Positions 16,481 to 24,063 of a stretch of 64,000 bases of DNA are shown here, in pieces; positions within the stretch are counted from its first letter, which is position 1; each line of letters opens with the position of its first letter. The DNA is taken from contig JAKAHR010000009.1 in assembly GCA_021825365.1 (NCBI GenBank), forward strand, positions 46,620 to 110,619. Direction: 5' to 3'. The notes below the pieces were generated by a model. The model was not told the origin of the DNA. It searched no databases and worked only from the letters and a program-made list of their open reading frames with translations. Source of the DNA: Nitrospirota bacterium. GTDB taxonomy: Bacteria; Nitrospirota; Thermodesulfovibrionia; Thermodesulfovibrionales; UBA6898. The position numbers and the translations under genes are program-made.

Positions 16481-18487
16481 ATGAAGTTCTTTAAGAAGGC
16501 TGAAGAAGGTCCGGATCCCCTGCTGGAGGAGCTTCGGCAGAAGGTCGACTCTGTTCAACTGCCCGTTCATGCACAACAGGCGGTCGACAGGGAGATCGAG
16601 ATGCTGGCGCGGATAGGGCCCTCAACCGCTGAATTCACTATCGGACTTACCTACATCGAATATCTGATCTCTCTGCCCTGGAACCGGCAGACCGACGACA
16701 TTCTGGATCTGGGCAGGGCGGAGCGCATCCTCGACGAAGATCACTATGGCCTGCACCAGATAAAGGAGCGCATCCTGGAGCACCTTGCTGTCAAGAAGCT
16801 CAAGATGAACCGGAAGCCCTCGGTTCTGGTGGTGGATGACGAGGAGGTGGCCAGGCGCAACCTTGAACACATTCTGTCCCGGGAAGAATATACGGTGGTA
16901 ACCGCCGCAAACGGCGTTGAGGCCCTCCAGAAGATGACGACGACCGACTTCGACGTAATTCTGACGGATTTCAAGATGGAGAAGGTTGATGGAATGGAGG
17001 TACTCGAAAAGGCGACGGTGAGGTCCCCTCACACCCGAGTCGTCATGATCACCGGGTATGCCACCATCGATTCTGCGGTCGAGGCGATGAAAAAGGGAGC
17101 CTTTCACTATATCGCCAAGCCTTTCAAGCTGGACGACGTCAGGTCGACCGTCAGACAGGCGGTGGATTCCCTCAGTTTCCGCAAGGACACTGGCGGGTCC
17201 GTGCTTTGCTTTTCCGGACCTCCGGGAACGGGAAAGACCTCTCTCGGCCGGTCTATTGCACGGGCGCTGGGACGGAGTTTCTCCCGAATCTCCCTCGGGG
17301 GCATCAAAGACGAGGCGGAGATCAGGGGGCATCGGAGGACCTACGCTGGCGCCATGCCGGGAAGGATCATCCAGGAGATCCGCAGGGCGGGATATTCCAA
17401 CCCGGTTCTCATCCTTGACGAGTTGGACAAGATCGGGGGTGATTTCAAGGGCGATCCGGCCTCAGCCCTTCTGGAGGCCCTCGATCCCGAACAGAATGCA
17501 CGGTTCGTGGACCATTACCTGGATATTCCCTTTGATCTTTCTGATGTGATCTTCATCATCACGGCGAACATATCGGACAACATAATCGATCCGTTGCGGG
17601 ACCGCATGGAGGTTATTCAGTTTTCCGGCTATATAGAGGAGGAGAAAGAGTCGATAGCGACGCAGTTTCTCGTCCCCAGGCAGGTGAGGGAGACAGGGCT
17701 GTCGGCGACTCCGCCGGCATTCACGCAGGGGGCGATCCGCAAAATAATACAGGAGCATACCCACGAGGCGGGCATCAGAAACCTCAGCCGGGAGATCGCG
17801 TCCATATGCAGGAAGATAGCGCGCGATCGCGTACAGCACGAGGGCGGTTCGGCCGCCCTGACCGTCGATGAAAAGTCGGTCGAGCATTTCCTTGGGCCGC
17901 GCAGGTTCTATTTCGAGACGCCGGAGAAGCAGGACCGCATCGGGATTACCACCGGCCTTGTCTGGACGGAGGTGGGCGGTGAGATCATCTTCGTGGAGGC
18001 GGTTACGATGGCGGGCAAGCAGGAACTGATCCTGACCGGGTCGCTGGGAGATGTCATGCGGGAGTCCGCGCAGGCGGCTTTAAGCTTTATCAGGAGCAAT
18101 GCGTCCTCTCTCGGCGTGGCAGAGGACTTCTTCAGGGGCCACGATATCCATATCCATGTGCCTGCCGGAGCGATACCCAAGGACGGTCCTTCCGCCGGGA
18201 CGACCATAGCACTCGCCCTCATTTCGCTGCTGACCAAAAGACCGGCCAGGAGACAGGTGGCTGTCAGCGGAGAGCTGACACTGAGCGGCCGCATCCTCCC
18301 CGTGGGAGGGGTTAAGGAGAAGGTCCTCGCGGCCCGCCGTGCCCGCCTCAGGACAGTGATCCTGCCGGCAAAGAACAGGGGAGAAATCGAGGGGATTGAG
18401 GGTAACATCGCCGGAGAAATCGATATTGTTTTTGCTGACCGGATAGAGGACATCATCGACGTTGTCCTGACAAGGGAAGGACAGTAG
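16481..18487 (+). CDS. lon: Lon-type ATP-dependent protease with an inserted receiver domain
   Basis: A 668-residue Lon-family protease with unusual architecture. Residues 1-108 are the tail of the Lon helical N-domain (SLPWNRQTDDILDLGRAE, DEDHYGLHQIKERILEHLAV); the usual ~200-residue LAN substrate-binding domain is missing. Residues 113-232 (bases 16817-17176) form a full CheY-like receiver: D119 D120, acceptor D163, T191, K213. The AAA+ module resumes at once with Walker A GPPGTGKTS (246-254) and Walker B LILDELD, followed by the S16 protease with Ser571 (PKDGPSAGTT) and Lys612 (GGVKEKV). All catalytic residues are intact. The receiver closely resembles that of the NtrC-type regulator at 24064. 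It is convergent with the TSUP/Usp operon. Phosphorylation-gated proteolysis is inferred. Confidence 0.9.
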   Translation: MKFFKKAEEGPDPLLEELRQKVDSVQLPVHAQQAVDREIEMLARIGPSTAEFTIGLTYIEYLISLPWNRQTDDILDLGRAERILDEDHYGLHQIKERILEHLAVKKLKMNRKPSVLVVDDEEVARRNLEHILSREEYTVVTAANGVEALQKMTTTDFDVILTDFKMEKVDGMEVLEKATVRSPHTRVVMITGYATIDSAVEAMKKGAFHYIAKPFKLDDVRSTVRQAVDSLSFRKDTGGSVLCFSGPPGTGKTSLGRSIARALGRSFSRISLGGIKDEAEIRGHRRTYAGAMPGRIIQEIRRAGYSNPVLILDELDKIGGDFKGDPASALLEALDPEQNARFVDHYLDIPFDLSDVIFIITANISDNIIDPLRDRMEVIQFSGYIEEEKESIATQFLVPRQVRETGLSATPPAFTQGAIRKIIQEHTHEAGIRNLSREIASICRKIARDRVQHEGGSAALTVDEKSVEHFLGPRRFYFETPEKQDRIGITTGLVWTEVGGEIIFVEAVTMAGKQELILTGSLGDVMRESAQAALSFIRSNASSLGVAEDFFRGHDIHIHVPAGAIPKDGPSAGTTIALALISLLTKRPARRQVAVSGELTLSGRILPVGGVKEKVLAARRARLRTVILPAKNRGEIEGIEGNIAGEIDIVFADRIEDIIDVVLTREGQ

Positions 18488-18523
18488 AGACGCCTGCCTG
18501 GCGTCCCTACCGTGCGGAAGACT

Positions 18524-18706
18524 TTAGGAGCGCGGTCTTGACGATGCCCTCATTGTCTTTCCCGGCCGCTGTGATGGTGTGACCCTGTTCTTCTTTTTTG
18601 CTTCTTCGGTTTCCTTCAAGATCTCCCGGGCTGTGTCGTGTTCGCCGGCCTCGGCAAAGGTCACGGCCATCATCATATTTTCCAATCTCTTCATAAGGCC
18701 TTTCAT
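18524..18706 (-). CDS. FAEAGE-motif microprotein (copy 1)
   Basis: A 60-residue protein starting at ATG 18706, three bases after GGAGGAG. An N-terminal amphipathic helix LENMMMAVTFAEAGEHDTAR (residues 8-27) plus EILKE is followed by a basic, Ser/Pro-rich tail (NRVTPSQRPGKTMRASSRPR). It is nearly identical in its first half to the protein at 27688-27876, and the same motif occurs three more times in this window. There is no signal peptide. It is the last gene of the minus-strand TSUP/Usp operon, convergent with the Lon-receiver gene. No named family is recognised. Confidence 0.75.
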   Translation of the reverse strand: MKGLMKRLENMMMAVTFAEAGEHDTAREILKETEEAKKKNRVTPSQRPGKTMRASSRPRS

Positions 18707-18741
18707 AGTCTCCTCCATATGCGTCGGTTTCGCACTGCAGT

Positions 18742-19608
18742 TCACGTCCTGACAACCAGGACCGGGCAGGGTGCATAGCCGATCACTTTTTCGGTCACAC
18801 TCCCCATCAGCAGGCGCCTTACGCCTGTCCTTCCATGGCTGCCCATGATGATTACGTCTGCGCTGTTCCTGACCGCAAGCTGGGTGATCGCGTGATGGGC
18901 TTCCGCCTCCCGCACGTGGATGTCGACCGTTATCCCCGCAGCGGCAGCCCTCTCCTTCACGTCCTCCAGATATCCCCGGGCCGTCTCGACAAGACGCTCC
19001 ACCGCTTCGGGGGCCTGAGCAAGAAATTCCTCGGTAACATCGACAACCGAGACTGCGATCAATTTGCCGTCGTAGGAACGGGCGAGGTCAATCGCTTTTT
19101 CCATTGCTGAAGCGCTGTGCTTCGAACCGTCGGTTGCAAAGAGTATGGTATTCCACCCGATGGCTGAGGTCTGGGGGATGACAAGGACATCGCGCTGGCT
19201 GTTGCCGATGACCCGGGCGGTGACGCTTCCTACGAGAGCCCGCTCCATCCGCTCCACGCCCTTCCTGCCATGACGTCCCATGACAATCAGGTCGAAGTTT
19301 CCCTCGTCGGCCCTGTCGACAATCGTGGTGAAGGGAGAACCTTCATCGAGAATTGTCCTGATGAAGGCGTCTTCCTCCACGGCTATCCGGCGAATATCCT
19401 CGATGACCCTTTCACCTTCTTCCCGGAGGGCGGCGTTTACCTTGTCCCTGATATTGAGCAGCTGATACTGGTCAAGATATGCGGGGATGGAGGTAATGAC
19501 GGTAATCCAGCTCTTGTCCAGGCGGCCGATTGCGCATGCCTGTCTGAAGGCGTTCCTGCTCGACTCCGATCCGTCCACTGCCACCAGTATCTTTCTGTAT
19601 CTGCCCAT
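18742..19608 (-). CDS. Tandem universal stress protein (two UspA domains)
   Basis: A 288-residue cytoplasmic protein made of two UspA folds (about 1-140 and 148-288). Each opens with an 'ILVAVDGSESS / ILFATDGSKHS' strand and ends with an ATP-binding loop: GRHGRKG...GSVTARVI in the first (with three extra residues) and GSHGRTGVRRLLMGSVTEKV, the canonical G-x2-G-x9-GS, in the second. It follows the 245-residue membrane protein by 29 bases in the operon. It is a close paralogue of the tandem Usp at 25466. Probable nucleotide-binding stress regulator; the target is unknown. Confidence 0.92.
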   Translation of the reverse strand: MGRYRKILVAVDGSESSRNAFRQACAIGRLDKSWITVITSIPAYLDQYQLLNIRDKVNAALREEGERVIEDIRRIAVEEDAFIRTILDEGSPFTTIVDRADEGNFDLIVMGRHGRKGVERMERALVGSVTARVIGNSQRDVLVIPQTSAIGWNTILFATDGSKHSASAMEKAIDLARSYDGKLIAVSVVDVTEEFLAQAPEAVERLVETARGYLEDVKERAAAAGITVDIHVREAEAHHAITQLAVRNSADVIIMGSHGRTGVRRLLMGSVTEKVIGYAPCPVLVVRT

Positions 19609-19637
19609 GGTATCTCTCTCCGGCAGGAAGAGGAGGC

Positions 19638-20375
19638 CTATGCCTCCTTCTTCACCTTCGCCTTCTTCATGCTGAGGCCGAGGCCGTCAAACATGTAGAA
19701 GATCGCATACCCCCACCACATGGTATACGCTACATAGAATACCAGAAGTCCCGACAGCATGCCCGCGTGGTCTACCACCCGCTCGCCATCGATCTGGTAG
19801 AAGTTGTAAGCCGGCTCGATGGCCTTCTTCACCACTTCATTGACCATCTTTGCCTCTTCGATCTTCTTTTCCTTCTGGAGTTCCTTGATCACCTTGGCCA
19901 GGGCATTATGCCACTGACGGAACATCTTCTTTTCATCGTCGGTGGCGTACCTGGTCTTGATCTTGTCGCCCTGGTTCTTAAACATATCATCAGAATCCTG
20001 CAGGGCCGATGCAAGGACCTTTCCCAGGTCGCCTTCGATCTTCAGTGAAGCTCCGCTGATGTCGACCTTGGCACCGGCTGTCGTGAATACCTTGGCGATA
20101 TTCTCCGCCCTTTTTTCAGCGTCTCCCGGTTTGTCTTCCGGCTTGTTCACCTTGATGGTAGTCGCAAACGTCTTTCCCATAAATTTCTCGTTGTTCGTAG
20201 CGACCTTCGGGATAAAGTACGACGAGCCCTTCGAGAGCCTGTTGAAACTGTCGTCAGCGAACTGGAGTCCGTTCTTGCCCTTGAAGAGGGGCGTGAAGAT
20301 CGCCAGCAGGACCGCGAGAAATGAAATCGCAAAGACGATTCCAACGCCGAATGTCTTCTTGTTCCGTACAATCAT
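19638..20375 (-). CDS. Unrecognised TSUP-associated bitopic membrane protein
   Basis: A 245-residue protein with an N-terminal hydrophobic helix (about 10-30, GVGIVFAISFLAVLLAIF), a roughly 170-residue soluble, Lys-rich region (FADDSFNRLSKGSSYFIPKV onward, with a helical stretch AKVIKELQKEKKIEEAKMV) and a second helix near 205-232 (LLVFYVAYTMWWGYAIFYMF). The middle is predicted to face the periplasm. It starts one base after the TSUP stop and precedes the tandem Usp. In this position it is probably a partner of the carrier. No domain family is recognised. Confidence 0.75.
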   Translation of the reverse strand: MIVRNKKTFGVGIVFAISFLAVLLAIFTPLFKGKNGLQFADDSFNRLSKGSSYFIPKVATNNEKFMGKTFATTIKVNKPEDKPGDAEKRAENIAKVFTTAGAKVDISGASLKIEGDLGKVLASALQDSDDMFKNQGDKIKTRYATDDEKKMFRQWHNALAKVIKELQKEKKIEEAKMVNEVVKKAIEPAYNFYQIDGERVVDHAGMLSGLLVFYVAYTMWWGYAIFYMFDGLGLSMKKAKVKKEA

Positions 20376-20376
20376 G

Positions 20377-21660
20377 TTATGCCTCCTCCTTCACGAGCAC
20401 GGGGCTGACCTGCTCGTCTTCGCCCCGCAGCTTGCCGATATTGACAATGAATTTGCCGATGACCCAGGCCGCGAATATGCTGACAACAACCCAAAAGATG
20501 ACATTGCCGGCGCTCTCTATCGTCTTGACAACGTCCGTCGACATGTTGATTACCTCGAGTTCAACGAGCTTCTTGGGCAGCGTCGCGGCCCTGTTGATGA
20601 ACCCCGCGAGGATAGAAACAGCGTAAAAACCGCGGATATGGATGCCCTTGACGACCTTGGTGGTGAGGGCTCCTACCTGTATGCCGATGAGGGATCCAAG
20701 CAGCATGCCCATGGCGAGAGTGTAGAAGACATAGCCGTAAATAGCATACTGTGAAACTGCAGCCAGGCCTGCCGTAAAGATGATCTGCAGTATGTCGGTG
20801 CCGACCGTGGTCATGGAAGAGACGCCGAAGACATAGACAAACATCGGGAAGGTGACGAAGCCGCCGCCGACTCCCATGATAGCCGCGAGCAGACCTACGA
20901 CCACTCCGCCCATGGCCACGATAACGCCGGATATCTTCCTGCCGCCCGGTACGTAGTCTTCGTCAAACGTGATCCGCGGGGGCATCTTGAAACTCTGCAC
21001 CTTGAGGGAGAGTTCGGTCATGCCGGATGACCCGCCGTGCGCGTCGCCGGCGTCGCCCGATCTGCTCGACTTTACGAAGTCGATGAGGGCATAGACGCCC
21101 AGGAATCCCAGCAGGACCGCATAGACCAGGCTGATGAACGCCTCGCTCAGCAGGGGGTCTTTGTCATACAGGGTCTTGTTGATATACCCGCCGATGAATG
21201 TGCCGCCGGCTGAGCCGACCAGGAAGGCTATCGCCAGCTTCACCGAGACATTGCCCAGCTTCTTGTGTACGGCGGTGCCCATGATCGCCTTGGCGAAGAT
21301 ATGAAATAGGTCGGTCCCTACCGCAAGGATGCCCTTGACTCCGGCGGCCATGAGGGCAGGGGTGATGATGAAGCCCCCTCCTGCGCCGATGCAGCCGGTG
21401 ATGAGTCCTGCGCAGAGGCCGATGGCTATGGAGACCAGAAAGATATTGGTCGAGTAAAATGCCGGCGCATACGCCGTCTTGCTGCCGATGATGTCGCCGG
21501 CCTCCAGGAGCGATACGGCGATAATGGGAAGAAGGGACGCGAGGATGATCAGCATCTTCCTGCGGTTCTTCAAAATTGACATCGAGACCTCATAATCCCA
21601 CTTGGCATGCTGTATTGATGCCATTTTCAGAAATTCAAAAACACGTCGTCCTGTACTCAT
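20377..21660 (-). CDS. TSUP (TauE/SafE) family anion transporter, module A
   Basis: A 427-residue inner-membrane carrier of the TauE/SafE (sulfite exporter) family. An extended N-terminus (about 60 residues) is followed by the two repeated family signatures GLITGCIGAGGGFIITPALM and GLLAAIMGVGGGFVTFPMFV, with about eight to nine hydrophobic helices and a long cytoplasmic loop between repeats (DFVKSSRSGDAGDAHGG). An AGGAGG site precedes ATG 21660. TSUP members export sulfite, sulfonates, thiosulfate or related organic anions; the substrate cannot be read from sequence. Its neighbours are a Usp-like protein upstream and a membrane partner downstream. Confidence 0.9.
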   Translation of the reverse strand: MSTGRRVFEFLKMASIQHAKWDYEVSMSILKNRRKMLIILASLLPIIAVSLLEAGDIIGSKTAYAPAFYSTNIFLVSIAIGLCAGLITGCIGAGGGFIITPALMAAGVKGILAVGTDLFHIFAKAIMGTAVHKKLGNVSVKLAIAFLVGSAGGTFIGGYINKTLYDKDPLLSEAFISLVYAVLLGFLGVYALIDFVKSSRSGDAGDAHGGSSGMTELSLKVQSFKMPPRITFDEDYVPGGRKISGVIVAMGGVVVGLLAAIMGVGGGFVTFPMFVYVFGVSSMTTVGTDILQIIFTAGLAAVSQYAIYGYVFYTLAMGMLLGSLIGIQVGALTTKVVKGIHIRGFYAVSILAGFINRAATLPKKLVELEVINMSTDVVKTIESAGNVIFWVVVSIFAAWVIGKFIVNIGKLRGEDEQVSPVLVKEEA

Positions 21661-21688
21661 GAAAGTGTTCCTCCTTTGATGAATAAAT

Positions 21689-22168
21689 TTATGCTAATGA
21701 AGGCAAATCGCCTTTTGAAACAACTACCAACGGACATTTGAGTCTTTTCCATGCGTCTGAGAGGCTCTTCTCCCCTGTCCTGCATTCAATGTCGAGTTCA
21801 GGAGTGGATCCTACAACGACGAAGGATATCTCTTTCCTCCTGGCTGTATAATCGAGGATCGCCTTTTTCATGCAGCCGTCGGTCTTCAGGAGACGGCAGG
21901 TAATACCGTCGCGGCCGGCCGTGCTCATGAATTCGTCCAGGATATGATCACGGGACCCGGTTTTGCTCAAATAGAGGATATCTATGCATGCCCCGATCCT
22001 CCTGCTCATGTTGAGGGAATATTTCAGGACATTGTCATCCAGGAAGCGATCCGATACGGCGAGAAGAATGGTATTTCTTCCCCTAAGGAATTCTCTCGCT
22101 TTTTCGTGTTCCCCCGCTTCGGCGAAGGAAATGGCGGACATCAGATCGTCAAACCTGTCCGCGGTCAT
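21689..22168 (-). CDS. Usp-like protein with N-terminal FAEAGE motif (copy 2)
   Basis: A 159-residue protein whose first 28 residues are the microprotein motif (RFDDLMSAISFAEAGEHEKA, then REFLRG), fused directly to a Usp-like alpha/beta domain (NTILLAVSDRFLDDNVLKYS, then FVVVGSTPELD and CPLVVVSKGD). The canonical ATP loop G-x2-G-x9-GS is missing, so it is a divergent, probably non-ATP-binding Usp. The start at ATG 22168 has GGGGGAG five bases upstream and overlaps the preceding 35-codon ORF by four bases (ATGA). It lies upstream of the TSUP gene. Confidence 0.75.
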   Translation of the reverse strand: MTADRFDDLMSAISFAEAGEHEKAREFLRGRNTILLAVSDRFLDDNVLKYSLNMSRRIGACIDILYLSKTGSRDHILDEFMSTAGRDGITCRLLKTDGCMKKAILDYTARRKEISFVVVGSTPELDIECRTGEKSLSDAWKRLKCPLVVVSKGDLPSLA

Positions 22169-22272
22169 AGGTCTCCCCCCTGTGAGATAGTGAGGGCATG
22201 GCGGTATTCTCCGACATCGGCGAATGCGACTGCAGTGAGGAGGTCTTCGATCATGCTCCAATGCCCCTTCAT
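22165..22272 (-). CDS. FAEAGE-like microprotein (copy 3), first gene of module A
   Basis: A 35-residue ORF with a strong AAGGAGG site eight bases before ATG 22272. The peptide MKGHWSMIEDLLTAVAFADV, then GEYRHALTISQ, is a diverged copy of the motif (IEDLLTAVAFADVGE against FENMMMAITFAEAGE). It overlaps the next gene by four bases (ATGA) and lies about 45 bases downstream of a predicted sigma-54 start. The basic tail seen in copies 1 and 4 is absent. It may be a leader or regulatory peptide. Confidence 0.6.
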   Translation of the reverse strand: MKGHWSMIEDLLTAVAFADVGEYRHALTISQGGDL

Positions 22273-22328
22273 TGCTGCACCTCCTTTATATTTCTTCTAA
22301 GCCCCAAGGGCCTGTCTGACTCCCTTAT

Positions 22329-22344
22329 CACAATAATCGTGCCA
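22329..22344 (-). promoter_or_regulatory. Sigma-54-like -24/-12 promoter of module A
   Basis: Read on the minus strand: TGGCACG, four bases, TTGTG. The -24 element is a perfect match to TGGCACG; the -12 element deviates from TTGCA by GC to GT. The predicted transcription start is near 22317, some 45 bases before the first microprotein ORF. NtrC-class activators are encoded at 24064 and 28530. Confidence 0.55.
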
Positions 22345-22420
22345 TGGGGGTAGAGGCTTCTAATGGCTTGAAATATAAAGACTATTAAGAATTGTCCCGC
22401 TCGTTCCGCATGTTAGGCGT

Positions 22421-22522
22421 GTTGTATAATGCAACGCGGTTTGTCGCAGCCCCTGTTGTAGGGCGTGGATAGTACGTTTCCGGGGGTGTTGCAGCAAGTG
22501 TTTCCCTATTGCAATTTGCAAT
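22421..22522. promoter_or_regulatory. Candidate activator-binding palindromes in the divergent spacer
   Basis: Three dyads lie between the minus-strand operon and the plus-strand kinase gene: a perfect 15-bp palindrome ATTGCAATTTGCAAT (22508-22522), GTTGCAGCAAG (22488-22498) and a looser GTTGTATAATGCAAC (22421-22435). Their centres are about 110-200 bp upstream of the predicted sigma-54 start, a normal enhancer distance. They could equally control the kinase gene. Confidence 0.35.
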
Positions 22523-22543
22523 AAGAAACATATAGAATTGGCC

Positions 22544-24001
22544 ATGCCGATATTCGAATCGAGCATCCAGAACAAGGTCAGGTATGGCTATTACATATGT
22601 CTGGTGCTGATCATCATCATCTCCCTCCTCAACTATTTCAATCTCAAGACCATACGGAAAAAGATAGACTTCAGTTTCATCATCTCCCAGTTCTTCGACA
22701 CCGCACTGGAGATGCGGCGGTTCGAGAAGAACTTCTTTCTATACCGCGACAAGTACGACTACGATGAGAACCTGCGATATACGGAGATGGCTGAGGATAT
22801 CCTGAAGAGAAACAGGGGGGCGATCGAGGAGCTGTCTCCGCACACGGATGTATCCGCCATGGAGGGCACGATCAGGGAATACAAGGCCCTGATGGAACGG
22901 TATTACATCCGGAGCAAGAGCAAGACCGCCGATCCTGCCGACTTCTACGTCCTCGAGAGCAGGATTCGGGAGAAGGGGAAAAGGCTGGTGAGCGAAACGG
23001 AGGTGATTTCCGTTGCGGAACGAAAGTATGTCCAGTCTCTCATCATCTCCTCGAAGAGGTTCCTCCTTTTCGCTGTTGCCATTCTCGTGATAGTCGGATG
23101 GCTGACCGGCAGATTTTTTTCCTTCATGGTCGTGAGGCCTCTGAAGCGCCTGGAGGAGAGCATGCAGCGGATCAGCGACGGCAAATTCGACCGGCTTTCT
23201 TTTGAGTCAAAAGACCGCGAGATCATTTCCCTCAACAACGCCTTCAGCCGCATGATAAAGGAGCTGGAGCTTCGGCAGGTGAGGTTCATTTTGCAGTCCG
23301 AGAAACTGGCGTGTCTCGGCACGATGGTTTCCGGGGTCGCCCATCAGCTCAATAACCCTCTTTCAAACATATCGAGTTCCTGTCAGATACTCCACGAGGA
23401 GATCGAGGACAAGGACATCGAATATAAGAGAGAACTCATGCGCCAGATCGAGCGGGAGGTGGACCGGGCGAAGACGATGGTGCATTCGCTCCTTGAGTTT
23501 TCGCGGAAGAAAGAGTTCAAGAGTAAACCCATGGCCCTTAAGGTGCTGGTGGAGGATACGATCCGTCTGATCCGCGGGGATGTTCCCACGAAGGTGGAGA
23601 TTGTCGTGAATATCCCCGAGACGATCTGGATCATCGCCGACAAGCAGCGGATCGAGCAGGCTATCATCAATATCGTCAAGAACGGCATCGACGCCATACC
23701 CGATGAGGGCAGGGTCCTGCTGGTTGCCATGGAATATCCCGAGGAAAAGACCGTGGTCATACGGATCGAGGACACGGGGGTGGGTATCGATGAAGAAGTC
23801 ATCAGGAGGATCTTTGACCCCTTCTTTACGACAAAGGAGGAGGGGAAAGGGTCGGGTCTCGGCCTGTTTGTGGCGCGGGAGATCATCGAAGAGCATGAGG
23901 GCAGCATAGAGGTCGAAAGCACGGCCGGCAAGGGCACGACCTTTATCATCAAGCTGCCTGTGAAGGAAGCCCTCTGCTCAGGTCAGGGGGAAGACGCCTG
24001 A
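22544..24001 (+). CDS. Membrane sensor histidine kinase (NtrB class), pair 1
   Basis: Inner-membrane sensor kinase. TM1 is at about residues 14-34, followed by a helical periplasmic sensor of about 130 residues containing MRRFEKNFFLYRDKY, TM2 at about 168-190, a HAMP linker, a HisKA domain with H267 in SGVAHQLNNPLSN, and the ATPase domain (NIVKNGIDAI, DTGVGIDEE, FTTKEEGKGSGLGL). ATG 22544 is taken; an in-frame TTG at 22538 is possible and no clear ribosome-binding site favours either. The cognate NtrC-type regulator follows 62 bases downstream. The sensor resembles helical-bundle (HBM-like) ligand-binding domains. Confidence 0.92.
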   Translation: MPIFESSIQNKVRYGYYICLVLIIIISLLNYFNLKTIRKKIDFSFIISQFFDTALEMRRFEKNFFLYRDKYDYDENLRYTEMAEDILKRNRGAIEELSPHTDVSAMEGTIREYKALMERYYIRSKSKTADPADFYVLESRIREKGKRLVSETEVISVAERKYVQSLIISSKRFLLFAVAILVIVGWLTGRFFSFMVVRPLKRLEESMQRISDGKFDRLSFESKDREIISLNNAFSRMIKELELRQVRFILQSEKLACLGTMVSGVAHQLNNPLSNISSSCQILHEEIEDKDIEYKRELMRQIEREVDRAKTMVHSLLEFSRKKEFKSKPMALKVLVEDTIRLIRGDVPTKVEIVVNIPETIWIIADKQRIEQAIINIVKNGIDAIPDEGRVLLVAMEYPEEKTVVIRIEDTGVGIDEEVIRRIFDPFFTTKEEGKGSGLGLFVAREIIEEHEGSIEVESTAGKGTTFIIKLPVKEALCSGQGEDA

Positions 24002-24063
24002 GGACGGCCATAAAGGGTTGTCCGGCGAGTCTGTTGCGAGCGTGAACAGGAGGATTTCATAGC

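Noticed and set aside
18507..18776. 89-codon minus-strand frame overlapping microprotein copy 1
   Set aside because: The alternative frame lacks the conserved FAEAGE helix and begins inside the Usp gene; the chosen frame has GGAGGAG at the right distance and matches copy 4.
19942..20754. 270-codon plus-strand frame over the TSUP partner and carrier
   Set aside because: Antisense shadow; the minus-strand genes have ribosome-binding sites and coherent topology.
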